A stretch of DNA of 64,000 nucleotides from Roseateles_C aquae (GTDB taxonomy: Bacteria > Pseudomonadota > Gammaproteobacteria > Burkholderiales > Burkholderiaceae_C). A program made the position numbers and the translations under genes. Where the stretch lies: assembly GCF_032337115.1 (NCBI RefSeq), contig NZ_JAVXZY010000010.1, forward strand, positions 62,001-126,000, read 5' to 3'. The notes beneath the pieces were generated by a model. The model worked only from the letters and a program-made list of their open reading frames with translations. It did no database searches and was not told the DNA's origin. This document shows, one piece after another, positions 8,590 to 17,390 of the stretch (the first letter of the stretch is position 1; every line of letters begins with the position of its first letter).

Positions 8590-9369
8590 TCAGCTGGGCT
8601 CAGGCCGCAGCGTCGACGGCGCAAAGCCGAAATGGGCGCGAAAAGCGGCCGAGAATCGGCTGTGCGAGTCGTAGCCGCAGCGCGCGGCGATCTCGGAGAC
8701 GCGCAGCTGCCCGGCCTGCAGCAGGGCCAGGCCGGCCTCCAGCCGCAGCTCGCGCACGCAGCGGCTGACGCTGCTGCCTTCCTCGGCCAGGCGGCGTTGC
8801 AGCGTGCTGGCGCTGCAGTGGAAGGCGGCGGCAATGGTTTGCACGTCCCAAGGGGCGTGCGGACGCTGGCTGACGAGGCGATGGATGCGGTCCTGCCAGC
8901 GCAGCGGCGTGTGGCTGGAGAACACCAGGCCACGCTCGGCCAACAGCAGCAGGACCTCCTGCACGCGGTGCTCGCGCAGGGCCGCCGAAGCCCGCTCGTC
9001 CTGCAGCGCGCTCATCGCATGGTTGAAGCTGGCCGCGAAGGCGGCATCGGCGCTGCTGCACGCGCTGCGCTGCACGGGTGCCAGCGCGGCAAACTGGCCG
9101 AAGCGTTGATGAAAGCGTTCAATGAGCTCCTGCGGGCAACTGATCATCCGGGCCTCATAGACACCGCCGGCGAGTGCCTCGTTGAACATGTCCCACTGCG
9201 TCCCGCGGGGCAGCAAGAAGACTGCGCCACTGTCGAATCGCTGTTCGCCCTGCGGCGTGAGCAGACGCTTGTGGCCGGACAGCACCCAGCCGATCAGGTC
9301 ATCGCGGACCTGGGCGGTGCGGACGCGGTGCGAGACGCGGGTGTAGACGAACTGGGCGGCGGCGTTCAT
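8590..9369 (-). CDS. AraC-family transcriptional regulator
   Basis: A 259-aa regulator. The N-terminal 150 residues form a cupin-like sensor domain (HKRLLTPQGEQRFDSGAVFLLP). The C-terminal hundred residues are the double HTH of AraC/XylS, including IAAAFHCSASTLQRRLAEEG and VSEIAARCGYDSHSRFSAAF. The start ATG at 9369 (MNAAAQFVYT) is chosen because residues upstream are not protein-like and would run into the proC promoter region. It is divergent from proC with about 107 bp between starts. The inducer is unknown; neither neighbour clearly identifies the target. Confidence 0.88.
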   Translation of the reverse strand: MNAAAQFVYTRVSHRVRTAQVRDDLIGWVLSGHKRLLTPQGEQRFDSGAVFLLPRGTQWDMFNEALAGGVYEARMISCPQELIERFHQRFGQFAALAPVQRSACSSADAAFAASFNHAMSALQDERASAALREHRVQEVLLLLAERGLVFSSHTPLRWQDRIHRLVSQRPHAPWDVQTIAAAFHCSASTLQRRLAEEGSSVSRCVRELRLEAGLALLQAGQLRVSEIAARCGYDSHSRFSAAFRAHFGFAPSTLRPEPS

Positions 9370-9476
9370 CGGGGCATGGCGGACACAGGGCAGGCCATTG
9401 TCGGCGCTGGCAGACGTTTCGTGCCGGCGAGCCCGGCCTACACTGGCGCCGAACACCAAGCAGCAACTGGCAGCCC

Positions 9477-10304
9477 ATGACTCAGTCCTCCTACCCCCTC
9501 ATCGCGTTTATCGGCGGCGGCAATATGGCCAGCGCCATCATCGGTGGCCTGCTGCGTGCCGGCCGGCCGGCCGAGTCGCTGCTCGTTGTCGAGCCCTATG
9601 CGCCGCAGCGCGACAGGCTGGCGGTCGAGTTTGCGCAGCTGCCCGTGCTGGCGGCGGCGGACGCATCATTGGCGCGGGCGGCGCTGGTCGTCTGGGCGGT
9701 GAAGCCGCAGCTCTTTGCCGAAGCGGCGGCAGCCTGCGCCAGCCATGTCGATCAGGCCTTGCAGCTCTCGGTGATGGCCGGTGTGCGGGTCGGCGCGATC
9801 GCTCGCGCCAGCGGCGCCGAGCGTGTCGTGCGCAGCATGCCCAATACGCCGGCGCTGATCGGCCAGGGCATCGCCGGGCTGTATGCCAACACGGCGGTCA
9901 GTGCCGACGATCGCGTCCTGGTCGAGCAGGTGCTGGCGCCCACCGGCCGCACGCTGTGGGTGGAACAGGAAAGCGATCTGGACGCGGTGACGGCGCTGTC
10001 CGGCTCCGGGCCGGCCTACTTTTTCTATGTGGTCGAGGCGATGAGCGCGGCCGGGCAGCAGATGGGCCTGAGCGAGGCGCAAAGCCGTGAACTGGCGCTG
10101 GCCACCTGTGCCGGCGCAGCCGCGCTGGCGCTGCAATCCGGCGAATCGCCGACGCTGCTGCGCGAGCGCGTCACCTCCAAGGGCGGCACCACCCATGCAG
10201 CGATCAGCAGCCTGCAGGCCGATGGCGTCGGCGCGGCGGTGCAGCGCGCCGTACTGGCGGCCCAGCAGCGCGCCCGCGAGCTGGGCGACGAGTTCGGCAG
10301 CTGA
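9477..10304 (+). CDS. proC: pyrroline-5-carboxylate reductase
   Basis: A 275-aa enzyme that makes proline from pyrroline-5-carboxylate using NAD(P)H. The Rossmann fold starts with AFIGGGNMASAIIGGLL (residues 9-25). Further signatures are SMPNTPALIGQG near residue 120 and the C-terminal helical dimer domain with the ProC signature around SGSGPAYFFYVVEAM and TSKGGTT. Length is normal. It lies 3.3 kb beyond putA but is not co-transcribed with it. Confidence 0.96.
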   Translation: MTQSSYPLIAFIGGGNMASAIIGGLLRAGRPAESLLVVEPYAPQRDRLAVEFAQLPVLAAADASLARAALVVWAVKPQLFAEAAAACASHVDQALQLSVMAGVRVGAIARASGAERVVRSMPNTPALIGQGIAGLYANTAVSADDRVLVEQVLAPTGRTLWVEQESDLDAVTALSGSGPAYFFYVVEAMSAAGQQMGLSEAQSRELALATCAGAAALALQSGESPTLLRERVTSKGGTTHAAISSLQADGVGAAVQRAVLAAQQRARELGDEFGS

Positions 10305-10475
10305 CATGGAGCCCCTCGTCCAAGGTTCACCTTGGCCGGTCCCCCGAGGGGACGGCGATGCTTGCCGGCGCGACCGGCAAGCACATCGCCAGAGCGTGCC
10401 GGCTTGGGAGCGGCCCTGCGCTCGGCCCGCAGAGTCTTTGACGCGCTTGCAGCGCCTGGGGAGCGTGGGGAAGAG

Positions 10476-11306
10476 ATGAAGTCGTTGAGGTATTGCCAGC
10501 TGGGCCTGGCGCTGTTGTTGCTGCTGGCTGGCGGCGCTCATGCGGCCGGCTGTGGTGAGCGCGTGCTGATGGCCAGTCATGGCGGCACGCAGATGGCTTA
10601 TGCGCTGGCGGCGCCCGAGGCGGGCCCTGCGCGGGCCGTCGTCGTGCTGCTGCCGGGCGGTGGCGGTCACGCCAAGCTGGGCGCCGACGGCTGCGCGCGG
10701 GCGCTGACGGGCAATGTGCTGGTGCGCATTCAGCCGCAGCTGCGTGCGCAGGGGCTGGTGACGGTGCTGGTCGATGCGCCGAGCGACTATCAGGGCGAGG
10801 ACGGTCTGGCCGGCTTTCGCGAGGCCAGTGCCCACGCCGAGGACATCGGCCTCTTGATCCGGCAGCTGCGTGAGCGCCTGCCGGGTCTGCCCGTCTGGTT
10901 GCTTGGTACCAGCCGCGGCACCATCTCGGCTGCCAACGCGGCGGCGCGGCTCAGCGGCCCGGCGGCGGCCGATGGGCTGATTCTCAGCTCGGTGCTCAGC
11001 CAGGGGCAGGCACAGGCGCGCAAGGCCTGGGTGGCGCAGAGCGTGTTCGATCTGCCGCTGGAGGCGATACGCCAGCCGGTGCTGCTGCTCGGCCACCGCA
11101 GCGATGGCTGTCAGCGCTCGCCGCCGGCCCTGCTGCCCAAGGTGGCGGCCCGGCTGAGCGCGGCCGCGCGGCTGCAGCAGCAGCTGATCGAAGGCGGCCC
11201 GCTGGGCGAGGGCAGCGAGGCCTGCGAAGGCCGCTCGCCGCACGGCTATATCGGCCAGGAAGACGAGCTGATCGCGGCGATGCGCGATTTCATGGCCTTG
11301 CCCTGA
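10476..11306 (+). CDS. exported alpha/beta-hydrolase-like protein
   Basis: A 276-aa protein with a clear signal peptide (MKSLRYCQLGLALLLLLAGG, cleavage around AHA-AG). The alpha/beta-hydrolase features are LLPGGGGHAKLG (oxyanion region) and the nucleophile elbow LLGTSRGTISA with Ser near residue 146. A late SPHGYIG supplies a candidate catalytic His. The start at 10476 follows GGGGAAGAG, and an in-frame extension upstream lacks coding character. It is 171 bp downstream of proC on the same strand. The substrate is not known; esterase-like activity in the periplasm is the general expectation. Confidence 0.75.
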   Translation: MKSLRYCQLGLALLLLLAGGAHAAGCGERVLMASHGGTQMAYALAAPEAGPARAVVVLLPGGGGHAKLGADGCARALTGNVLVRIQPQLRAQGLVTVLVDAPSDYQGEDGLAGFREASAHAEDIGLLIRQLRERLPGLPVWLLGTSRGTISAANAAARLSGPAAADGLILSSVLSQGQAQARKAWVAQSVFDLPLEAIRQPVLLLGHRSDGCQRSPPALLPKVAARLSAAARLQQQLIEGGPLGEGSEACEGRSPHGYIGQEDELIAAMRDFMALP

Positions 11307-11395
11307 TTGCCCAGCCGCGCTGCATACACTGGCGGCCTGGCCAGAAAAAATCCAATGAATGACGAGACGATGGCTGCCGGCAAGGCAAGGTTGAT

Positions 11396-11956
11396 GTGGG
11401 CATAGCAACACGAAGCAGCTTGCGCGACTGGCTGCGCGCGCCCGGCAGCCTGAGCCGGCGGCTGGCGCGGCTGGGCCAGCGCTTCGAGGTCCAGGTCTTG
11501 CGGCAAGAGGTGACCCCGCTGCGCGCGCAGGAGCGCCGTGCGCTGGGCATGCCGCGGCGCGGCTGCACGGTGGTGCGCGAGGTGCTGTTGCGCGTCGATG
11601 GCCAGCCGCTGGTCTGGGCCCGTTCGGCCCTGCATCAATCGGCGCTGGCCGGGCCCTGGAAGGCCTTGAAGGGGCTGGGCTCGCGGCCGCTGGCCCATCT
11701 GCTCTACGACGATCCGCGCATCAGCCGCAGCGTGCTGCAGCCGCGCCGCCTGGCTCGCCATGGCCACACACGGCGGCAGATGCAGCGCCAGTGGCTCGTA
11801 GCCACCGGCGTGCCGGCCTCGGCGCAGATGCTGTGGTCGCGCAACTCGGTGTTCAGCCGTGGCGGCGCCCAGTTGCGTGTGATGGAGCTATTCGTGCCGG
11901 AACTGGCGCGCTACCCGGTTGGGGTGGTGAAGAAGCAGCGGCGGCTGGCGCGCTGA
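11396..11956 (+). CDS. ubiC: chorismate lyase
   Basis: About 186 aa. It converts chorismate to 4-hydroxybenzoate plus pyruvate, the first committed step of ubiquinone synthesis. Recognised from LRDWLRAPGSLSRRLARLGQRFEV at the N-terminus (quoted in part), VREVLLRVDGQPLVWARS and the terminal VMELFVPELARYP, which match the UbiC family closely. A GTG start is used at 11396; no ATG is available in frame after the upstream stop at 11360, and a TTG a few codons later is the alternative. ubiA, the next enzyme in the pathway, is 1.8 kb away on the opposite strand. Confidence 0.9.
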   Translation: MGIATRSSLRDWLRAPGSLSRRLARLGQRFEVQVLRQEVTPLRAQERRALGMPRRGCTVVREVLLRVDGQPLVWARSALHQSALAGPWKALKGLGSRPLAHLLYDDPRISRSVLQPRRLARHGHTRRQMQRQWLVATGVPASAQMLWSRNSVFSRGGAQLRVMELFVPELARYPVGVVKKQRRLAR

Positions 11957-11966
11957 ATACCGGTGC

Positions 11967-12806
11967 TCAGCGAGTCGCGGCCGGCAGGTGGCGAGCCAGC
12001 AGCTTTTGCAGTTCGCCGCTGTGCTGCATCTGCCGCAGCTCGTCGTTGACCAGCGCCTGCAGCGCCGTGCCGGCCGGCTGCTGCGCGGTGAACAGCATGT
12101 AAAACGGTTCCGGCGTGGCGCCGGGCAAGGGCGCCCAGGCCAGATCGGGGTCGTCCTGCAGCTGCAGCACGCCGGTCTTGGCCAGGCCCAACATGGGCTC
12201 CAGCCCTTCGACGAGCAGATCGACCCGGCCCAGTCGCAACATGCCGAACAGCGCTGGATAGCTGCCGGTGCGCTGCATCCGTTCGCGCAGCTCGGCCGGC
12301 ACGCGCGGGTAGGCATAGCCGCGTATGCCGCCCAGCACATAGCGGCCCAGCTCGGCGCTGCTGCTCAGCTGCAGGCCTTGCGGGAAGCGGCTCTTCAGGT
12401 AGAAGTAGTGCGCCAGCGTCGTGTAGTAGGGCTCGGAGAGCAGGTAGTCGCGGCGGCGCTCGGCGTTGACGGTGGCGCTCATCAGCATCTGGAAGCGTTG
12501 GCCCTCGCGCACCTCCTGCAAGCAGCGCTTCCAGGGCAGCAGCTCGATCGTGTGGCGGATCTGATGGCGCTGAAAGATGGTTTGCAGCAACTCCACCGAA
12601 AAGCCCTGCAGGCGCTTGCCGGGCTGGCCGCCGATGCGCTCGTAGTAGCTGAAGGGCGGCCATTCGTTGGCGTCGTCGCAAACCCGCACGTCCTCGGGCA
12701 GCGGTGGCGCGGCGCAGGCGGGCGGCAGGTTCAGCAGCAGGCCAGTGAACAAGCCGGCTGCAGCGAGACGCCGCCCCATCACGCTGCCGAGGGATCGAAT
12801 ACGCAT
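11967..12806 (-). CDS. periplasmic solute-binding protein, family 3 (copy 1)
   Basis: A 279-aa protein with a signal peptide ending near PPACA-APP, then the amino-acid-binding-protein-like fold (SBP_bac_3). The mature start VCDDANEWPPFSYYE is typical, followed by GFSVELLQTIFQRH and LPWKRCLQEVREGQ. It is a paralogue of the next gene upstream, sharing the VCDDANEWPP, LLPWKRCL and GGIRGYAYP/GGVRGYAYP segments. No permease or ATPase gene is adjacent, so it may serve an unlinked transporter or act as a sensor-type binding protein. It ends 11 bp from the convergent ubiC stop. Confidence 0.85.
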   Translation of the reverse strand: MRIRSLGSVMGRRLAAAGLFTGLLLNLPPACAAPPLPEDVRVCDDANEWPPFSYYERIGGQPGKRLQGFSVELLQTIFQRHQIRHTIELLPWKRCLQEVREGQRFQMLMSATVNAERRRDYLLSEPYYTTLAHYFYLKSRFPQGLQLSSSAELGRYVLGGIRGYAYPRVPAELRERMQRTGSYPALFGMLRLGRVDLLVEGLEPMLGLAKTGVLQLQDDPDLAWAPLPGATPEPFYMLFTAQQPAGTALQALVNDELRQMQHSGELQKLLARHLPAATR

Positions 12807-12860
12807 TGCCGCCACGATATCGCCGCTGCGGCATGGCGTCCACCGCGACGCGAGGCCGTC

Positions 12861-13649
12861 TCAGGGCGCCAGATAACGGGCCAGCCGCCGGTCCAGCTCA
12901 CCGCTGGCCTGCATCTGCTGCAGCTCGGTGTTGAACAGCGCCTGCAGTGCCGCGCCGGTGGGGCGCTGGCGGGTGAACATCAGGTGGTAGACCGAGGGCG
13001 CCACGCCGGGCAGCGGCGCATAGGCAATCGCCGGCTCGCCGGGCAGCTCGATGGCGCCGGTGCGGGCCAGCCCCTGCATGGCTTCGAAGTCTTCGACCAG
13101 CAGGTCCACCCGGCCCAGCTGCAGCATGCGGAACAAGGAGCTGTAGTTGCCGGTGCGCAGCATCTGCTCGCGAGCCGTGGCCGGCAAGGCCGGATAGGCG
13201 TAGCCGCGCACGCCGCCCATGGTGTAGCCCTGCAGCTCGCTGCTGCTCTTGAGCTTGAGCCCCTTGGGATAGCGCCGCTTCAGATAGAAGTAGTAGCTGT
13301 GCGTCTGGTGATAGGGCAGCGAGAGCAGGTACTCGGCCTCGCGCTCGGGGGTGGCGGCTGCGTTCAGCAGCATCTGGTACTGCCTGCCCTCGCTGACTTC
13401 GCGCAGGCAGCGCTTCCAGGGCAGCAGGTCGATCTGGACGCTGATGCCGTGCTTGGCGAAGATGGACTTGACCAGATCGACCGAGAAGCCGCGCAGCTCC
13501 TGGCGGCCGGCCTCGCGTTGCAGATAGCTGTAGGGCGGCCACTCGTTGGCGTCGTCACAGACGCGTATGGTCTGGCCCGCCAGCGGCGCCGCGGCAGATG
13601 CTGGCTGGGCCATCAGCAGGGCCAGAGCGGTGATCAGCAGTGTCTTCAT
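12861..13649 (-). CDS. periplasmic solute-binding protein, family 3 (copy 2)
   Basis: A 262-aa protein with signal peptide MKTLLITALALLMAQPASAA, then VCDDANEWPPYSYLQRE and GFSVDLVKSIFAKHG, in tandem with the previous gene. The two products are alike along their length and probably arose by local duplication. The 54-bp gap suggests one transcript with this gene first. No ABC permease is adjacent. The ligand is unknown; the family binds amino acids, but many stand-alone Burkholderiales members have no assigned ligand. Confidence 0.85.
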   Translation of the reverse strand: MKTLLITALALLMAQPASAAAPLAGQTIRVCDDANEWPPYSYLQREAGRQELRGFSVDLVKSIFAKHGISVQIDLLPWKRCLREVSEGRQYQMLLNAAATPEREAEYLLSLPYHQTHSYYFYLKRRYPKGLKLKSSSELQGYTMGGVRGYAYPALPATAREQMLRTGNYSSLFRMLQLGRVDLLVEDFEAMQGLARTGAIELPGEPAIAYAPLPGVAPSVYHLMFTRQRPTGAALQALFNTELQQMQASGELDRRLARYLAP

Positions 13650-13788
13650 CCAGCTCGTTGGCTGCGTGCCTGGCGCTAGTGCCGGCCCCCAACAGGCCGA
13701 CAGGAAGACACGATGCTACTTGCTGAAGCTGGCAGTTGATTGACAGGCCTTGCGCCTGCGTTCGCCAGCCCGAGCTGCCGCAAGCGCA

Positions 13789-14697
13789 TCAGCGCAGCGA
13801 CAGATCGGCCACGGTGCCGATAAACACGGCGAAGCCCAGCCAATGGTTCTCGCGGAAGGCGCGGAAGCAGCCGTCGCGGCTGCGGTCCTTGATCAGCTGG
13901 TAATGCCAGAGCACCTGCAGCGCGGCCGCGCCAATGCCGGCCAGGTACAGGCGACCCAGGCCCAGGCGCAGGCCCAGGGCCGTCCAGCCGGCCAGATAGA
14001 GGGCGTAGAAGGCCATCACGGCGCGTACATCCCAGCGGCCCAGCGTCAACGCCGAGGTCTTGATGCCGATCCTGATGTCGTCATCGCGGTCGACCATCGC
14101 GTACTCGGTGTCGTAGGCCAGCACCCAGAACAGATTGGCCAGCAGCAGCGCCCAGGCGCTCTTGGGCACGGCGGCGCCGATGGCGGCCAGGCTCCACTCG
14201 CTGCCGCCCAGCGCGGCCGAGAAGGCCATCGGGATGCCGAAGCTGAAGGCCACGCCCAGAACAGCCTGCGGCATATTGACCACGCGCTTGGCATAGGGGT
14301 AGAGGCAGGCCACGGCCAGCGCGGCGAATGACAGCAGGATGGTTGGCGCGTTGCACGTGAGCACCAGGCCGAAGGCGGCGAGGGCAAGACCTGCCCCCAG
14401 CAACAGCGCCTCCTTCACCGACACCGCACCGCTGGTGACCGGGCGCTGCGCGGTGCGCTTGACGTGCTTGTCGAAGTCGCGGTCGGCCACGTCGTTGACG
14501 CAGCAGCCGGCCGAGCGCATCAGAAAGGTGCCCAGCGTGAACACCAGCAGCAGGTGCCAGCCCGGCCAGCCATCGGCCGCGATCCACAGCGCCGACAGCG
14601 TGGGCCACAGCAGCAGCCAGGTGCCAGCCGGGCGGTCCCAGCGGATCAGGTTGAGGTAGAGCTGGAGGCGGCTGGGCTGAGGCGCGACGGCATTCAT
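13789..14697 (-). CDS. ubiA: 4-hydroxybenzoate polyprenyltransferase
   Basis: A 302-aa inner-membrane prenyltransferase with about eight or nine hydrophobic helices. It joins a polyprenyl chain to 4-hydroxybenzoate in ubiquinone synthesis. The first aspartate-rich motif is NDVADRDFDKHVKRT and the second is YDTEYAMVDRDDDIRIG; both bind the Mg-diphosphate. The start ATG at 14697 (MNAVAPQPSRLQLYLNLIRWDRPAGTW, in part) gives the standard UbiA N-terminus. It is divergent from the LysE gene. Confidence 0.96.
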   Translation of the reverse strand: MNAVAPQPSRLQLYLNLIRWDRPAGTWLLLWPTLSALWIAADGWPGWHLLLVFTLGTFLMRSAGCCVNDVADRDFDKHVKRTAQRPVTSGAVSVKEALLLGAGLALAAFGLVLTCNAPTILLSFAALAVACLYPYAKRVVNMPQAVLGVAFSFGIPMAFSAALGGSEWSLAAIGAAVPKSAWALLLANLFWVLAYDTEYAMVDRDDDIRIGIKTSALTLGRWDVRAVMAFYALYLAGWTALGLRLGLGRLYLAGIGAAALQVLWHYQLIKDRSRDGCFRAFRENHWLGFAVFIGTVADLSLR

Positions 14698-14820
14698 GCC
14701 GGCATTGTCGCCGGGCTGCAGCCGGCCGGCGGGCATGACGTAAACGTCATCACTGTGTCGAAAACCGGCGCCGCCTGTGTTGCTCGTTTAGCGGTACAGA
14801 TAGGTGAACTGTGCTGCCAT

Positions 14821-14841
14821 CTGTATTGGTGCTGTATTGGT
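14821..14841 (+). promoter_or_regulatory. direct repeat upstream of the LysE-family gene, candidate operator
   Basis: CTGTATTGGT occurs twice (14821-14830 and 14832-14841) with an 11-bp period, one helical turn, about 50 bp before the ATG. Just upstream, ACAG and CTGT flank nine bases (14796-14812). Tandem sites on one DNA face are typical of dimeric regulators such as MocR/GntR types that often control amino-acid exporters. No such regulator is adjacent, so the binder is unknown. Confidence 0.35.
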
Positions 14842-14892
14842 ATTTGGCCTCACACTGGGCCCTCGTCTGGAACCTGCACAAGGAGTTGCCCC

Positions 14893-15504
14893 ATGGATGC
14901 CTCGACCCTCTTCGCCGTGATCGCCTTTGCGACGGTCACCTCCATCACGCCGGGGCCGAACAATATGATGCTGCTGGCCTCGGGCGTCAATCACGGTTTC
15001 AGGGCCAGCTGGCCGCATATGCTGGGCATCAGCATCGGCTTTGCCGTCTTGCTGCTGGCCACGGCGCTGGGCCTGGGCGCGCTGATGCAGCAATGGCCGA
15101 CGCTGAGCCTGCTGCTCAAGACCGGCGGCGGCGCCTATCTGGTCTGGATGGCGTGGCGGCTCTGGCAGGCCGAAGCGCCGCGGGGTACCGAGACCGCCGC
15201 CGCGGGGCATACACGGCCGCGGATGGGCTTCTGGGCCGCGGCCGCGTTCCAGTGGGTCAATCCCAAGGCCTGGATGATGGCGCTGGCCGCGGTGGCCGGC
15301 TTTTTGGTGCCGGGCGCGCCCTGGTGGTCTGGACTGCTGCTGGCCCTGGTCTGCGGCCTGGTCAACCTGCCCTGCATCGCGCTGTGGGCCTATGCCGGCG
15401 CGCGGCTGGCCCGCCAGCTGGCCGATCCGGCGCGGCGGCGTGTCTTCAATGCGGTGATGGCCGTGCTGCTGCTGGCCAGCCTGTGGCCGATGCTGCGTGC
15501 CTGA
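14893..15504 (+). CDS. LysE-family amino-acid/metabolite exporter
   Basis: A 203-aa membrane protein of standard RhtB/LysE length with about six transmembrane segments. The N-terminal family signature is FATVTSITPGPNNMMLLASG (residues 11-30), followed by WPHMLGISIGF and FQWVNPKAWMMAL, both typical. It exports small amino acids or related compounds by exchange with protons; the substrate is not predictable. The start at 14893 has AAGGAG eight bases upstream. It is divergent from ubiA. Confidence 0.93.
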   Translation: MDASTLFAVIAFATVTSITPGPNNMMLLASGVNHGFRASWPHMLGISIGFAVLLLATALGLGALMQQWPTLSLLLKTGGGAYLVWMAWRLWQAEAPRGTETAAAGHTRPRMGFWAAAAFQWVNPKAWMMALAAVAGFLVPGAPWWSGLLLALVCGLVNLPCIALWAYAGARLARQLADPARRRVFNAVMAVLLLASLWPMLRA

Positions 15505-15615
15505 ATCGCCGGGCTTGCGCCGCATCACCGGCTTGGGCGCCGAACAGGTGTATAAGCCCGCACCGGCGCGAGTAATCAGGCTCAGGAGCTGCCGGCAGCA
15601 ACAAGGAAGACAACG

Positions 15616-16338
15616 ATGGGCGCACAGTGGAAGGCCAAGCACAAGGACATCGCGGCCAATGCCAAGGGACGGATGTTCACCAAGCTGTCCAAGGAAATCA
15701 TGCAGGCCGCGCGCAACGGCGCCGACCCCGACATGAACGCCCGGCTGCGCATGGTGGTCGAACAGGCCAAGAAGGCCTCGATGCCGCGTGAGACGCTGGA
15801 ACGCGCGATCAAGAAGGGCGCCGGCCTGCTCGGCGAGGCGGTCAACTTCGAACGCGTCACCTACGAGGGCTTTGCGCCGCACCGGGTGGCGGTGATCGTC
15901 GAGTGCCTGACCGACAACGTCAACCGCACCGCGCCGGAGATGCGCGTGCTGTTCCGCAAGGGCCAGCTGGGCGTCAGCGGCTCGGTCAGCTGGGATTTCG
16001 ACCATGTCGGCATCATCGAGGCCAGCCCGCTGCAGGCTGATGCCGACGCCGAACTGGCCGCCATCGAGGCCGGCGCGCAGGATTTCGAGCTGACCGAGGC
16101 GGACGAAGACAGCGGCGCGAGTGCCGGGGCGCAGTTCTACACCGATGCGGCCGACCTCGATCTGGTCTGCCGCGCGCTGCCGGCCCAGGGCTTCAATGTC
16201 GTCTCGGCCAAGCTCGGCTACCGGCCCAAGAACCCGGTCACGCTGGGCGCGGCCGAGCTGGAAGAGGTGGAAGCCTTCCTGGCCGCCATCGACGCCAATG
16301 ACGATGTGCAAGAGGTCTATGTGGCCTTGAGCGCTTGA
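15616..16338 (+). CDS. yebC: YebC/PmpR-family protein
   Basis: A 240-aa protein of the highly conserved YebC family, starting MGAQWKAKHKDIAANAKGR. It shows the family GGADPDMNARLR-type region (GADPDMNARLRMVVEQAKK in part), KKGAGLLGEAVNFERVTYEG and the acidic C-terminal domain. Members act as DNA-binding regulators or, for the YebC2/TACO1 branch, help ribosomes through proline-rich stretches. This sequence has features of the general bacterial family and I do not assign a branch. It ends 13 bp from the convergent AraC gene. Confidence 0.93.
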   Translation: MGAQWKAKHKDIAANAKGRMFTKLSKEIMQAARNGADPDMNARLRMVVEQAKKASMPRETLERAIKKGAGLLGEAVNFERVTYEGFAPHRVAVIVECLTDNVNRTAPEMRVLFRKGQLGVSGSVSWDFDHVGIIEASPLQADADAELAAIEAGAQDFELTEADEDSGASAGAQFYTDAADLDLVCRALPAQGFNVVSAKLGYRPKNPVTLGAAELEEVEAFLAAIDANDDVQEVYVALSA

Positions 16339-16351
16339 ACGGCGCCTGAGC

Positions 16352-17278
16352 TTAGCGCTGCGCCGCGGCGCGCAGCTGGCCCGGCGTCAGCGCAAAGGCG
16401 CGGCGCACCTGCCGGTTCAGATGGCTGGCGCTGGCATAGCCGCAGCGCCGTGCCACCTCGCCCAGCGGCGGGCCATCGGCCTGCAGCAGCAGCTCGCGGG
16501 CGCGCTGCAGGCGCAGCTGGCTGATCCAGCCCTGCACGCTGCAGCCCATCGATACGCGGAACATCCGCGCGAAATGGAATTCCGACAGATGGGCCCGCGC
16601 GGCCAGCGTGGCCAGGCTGAGCGCCTCGGTCGGCGCGTCCAGATGGGCATCGATATAGGCCAGCAGCTCGCGCCGCACGGCGCTGCCCAGGCCGCCCTTG
16701 GGCCGCAGCGCCGCGCTGCGCTGTGCCGGGGTGGCGGCTTGCAAGAGCAGGCGGTCCAACGCCTGATGGCTGATGGCCTGAGCCTGCATGCGCTGCAGCG
16801 GGTCCTGCCAGTCCAGCGCCGCGATCTGCTGGGCCCAGCCGGCCAGGGCTTCGTCCTGCGCAAAGATGCGCGTCTGCAGGCTGAAGCTGCGCGGCTCGGC
16901 GTCGAGCAGGCGCACCACGCGATCGGCCCAGGCGCTGCCGCTCCAGTACAGATGGACAAAGCGCTGCGGCGCGCCGATGTCCCAATGCGATTCATGCTCG
17001 GCCGGCAGCAGGCAGTGGCAGCCCGGTGAGCCATGGCTGCCTTGCAGGCCGCGCGCCTGGGTCTGCCAGCCGCCTTCGAGATAGACCGACAGCGTGTGAT
17101 GGCCGGGCTGCAGATAGCTGGTGTGGTCGTGCGCGTTGTGCCATTGCACCAGCTCCAGGCCGTCGCCCAGGCTGCTGCGCCGCTCGGCGCGGGCGCGCGA
17201 ACGGGCCAGCACCTGGTCGACCCGTTGCGGGGTCGCGGCGGCGGCAGTGGGGGCGTGGGCGGGCCGGCGTGCGGACAT
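16352..17278 (-). CDS. AraC-family transcriptional regulator
   Basis: A 308-aa regulator. The N-terminal half is a ligand-sensing domain (WHNAHDHTSYLQPGHHTLSV, then HESHWDIGAPQRFVHLYW). The C-terminal AraC double HTH covers about residues 205-305 with LATLAARAHLSEFHFARMF and EVARRCGYASASHLNRQVR. The start ATG at 17278 is preferred to 17392. It is divergent from the EamA exporter (starts 112 bp apart), so it may regulate that transporter; this is inference from position. Confidence 0.9.
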   Translation of the reverse strand: MSARRPAHAPTAAAATPQRVDQVLARSRARAERRSSLGDGLELVQWHNAHDHTSYLQPGHHTLSVYLEGGWQTQARGLQGSHGSPGCHCLLPAEHESHWDIGAPQRFVHLYWSGSAWADRVVRLLDAEPRSFSLQTRIFAQDEALAGWAQQIAALDWQDPLQRMQAQAISHQALDRLLLQAATPAQRSAALRPKGGLGSAVRRELLAYIDAHLDAPTEALSLATLAARAHLSEFHFARMFRVSMGCSVQGWISQLRLQRARELLLQADGPPLGEVARRCGYASASHLNRQVRRAFALTPGQLRAAAQR

Positions 17279-17390
17279 GGCGCCATGGTAGCGAGGCCGG
17301 GCCGTCTGGCGCGCGGCCCTGAGCCTGGCCTGTGCAGCAAAGCGCAGGATCGTGCAATGAATGGGCGCCGGCAGCGGCGATGCTGGCGCC

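Noticed and set aside
11988..13679. A 563-codon open frame opposite the two solute-binding proteins
   Set aside because: Low-complexity Gln/Arg/His/Ala shadow of real genes with signal peptides.
14788..16311. A 507-codon open frame opposite lysE and yebC
   Set aside because: It spans two well-supported genes on the other strand and has no domain.
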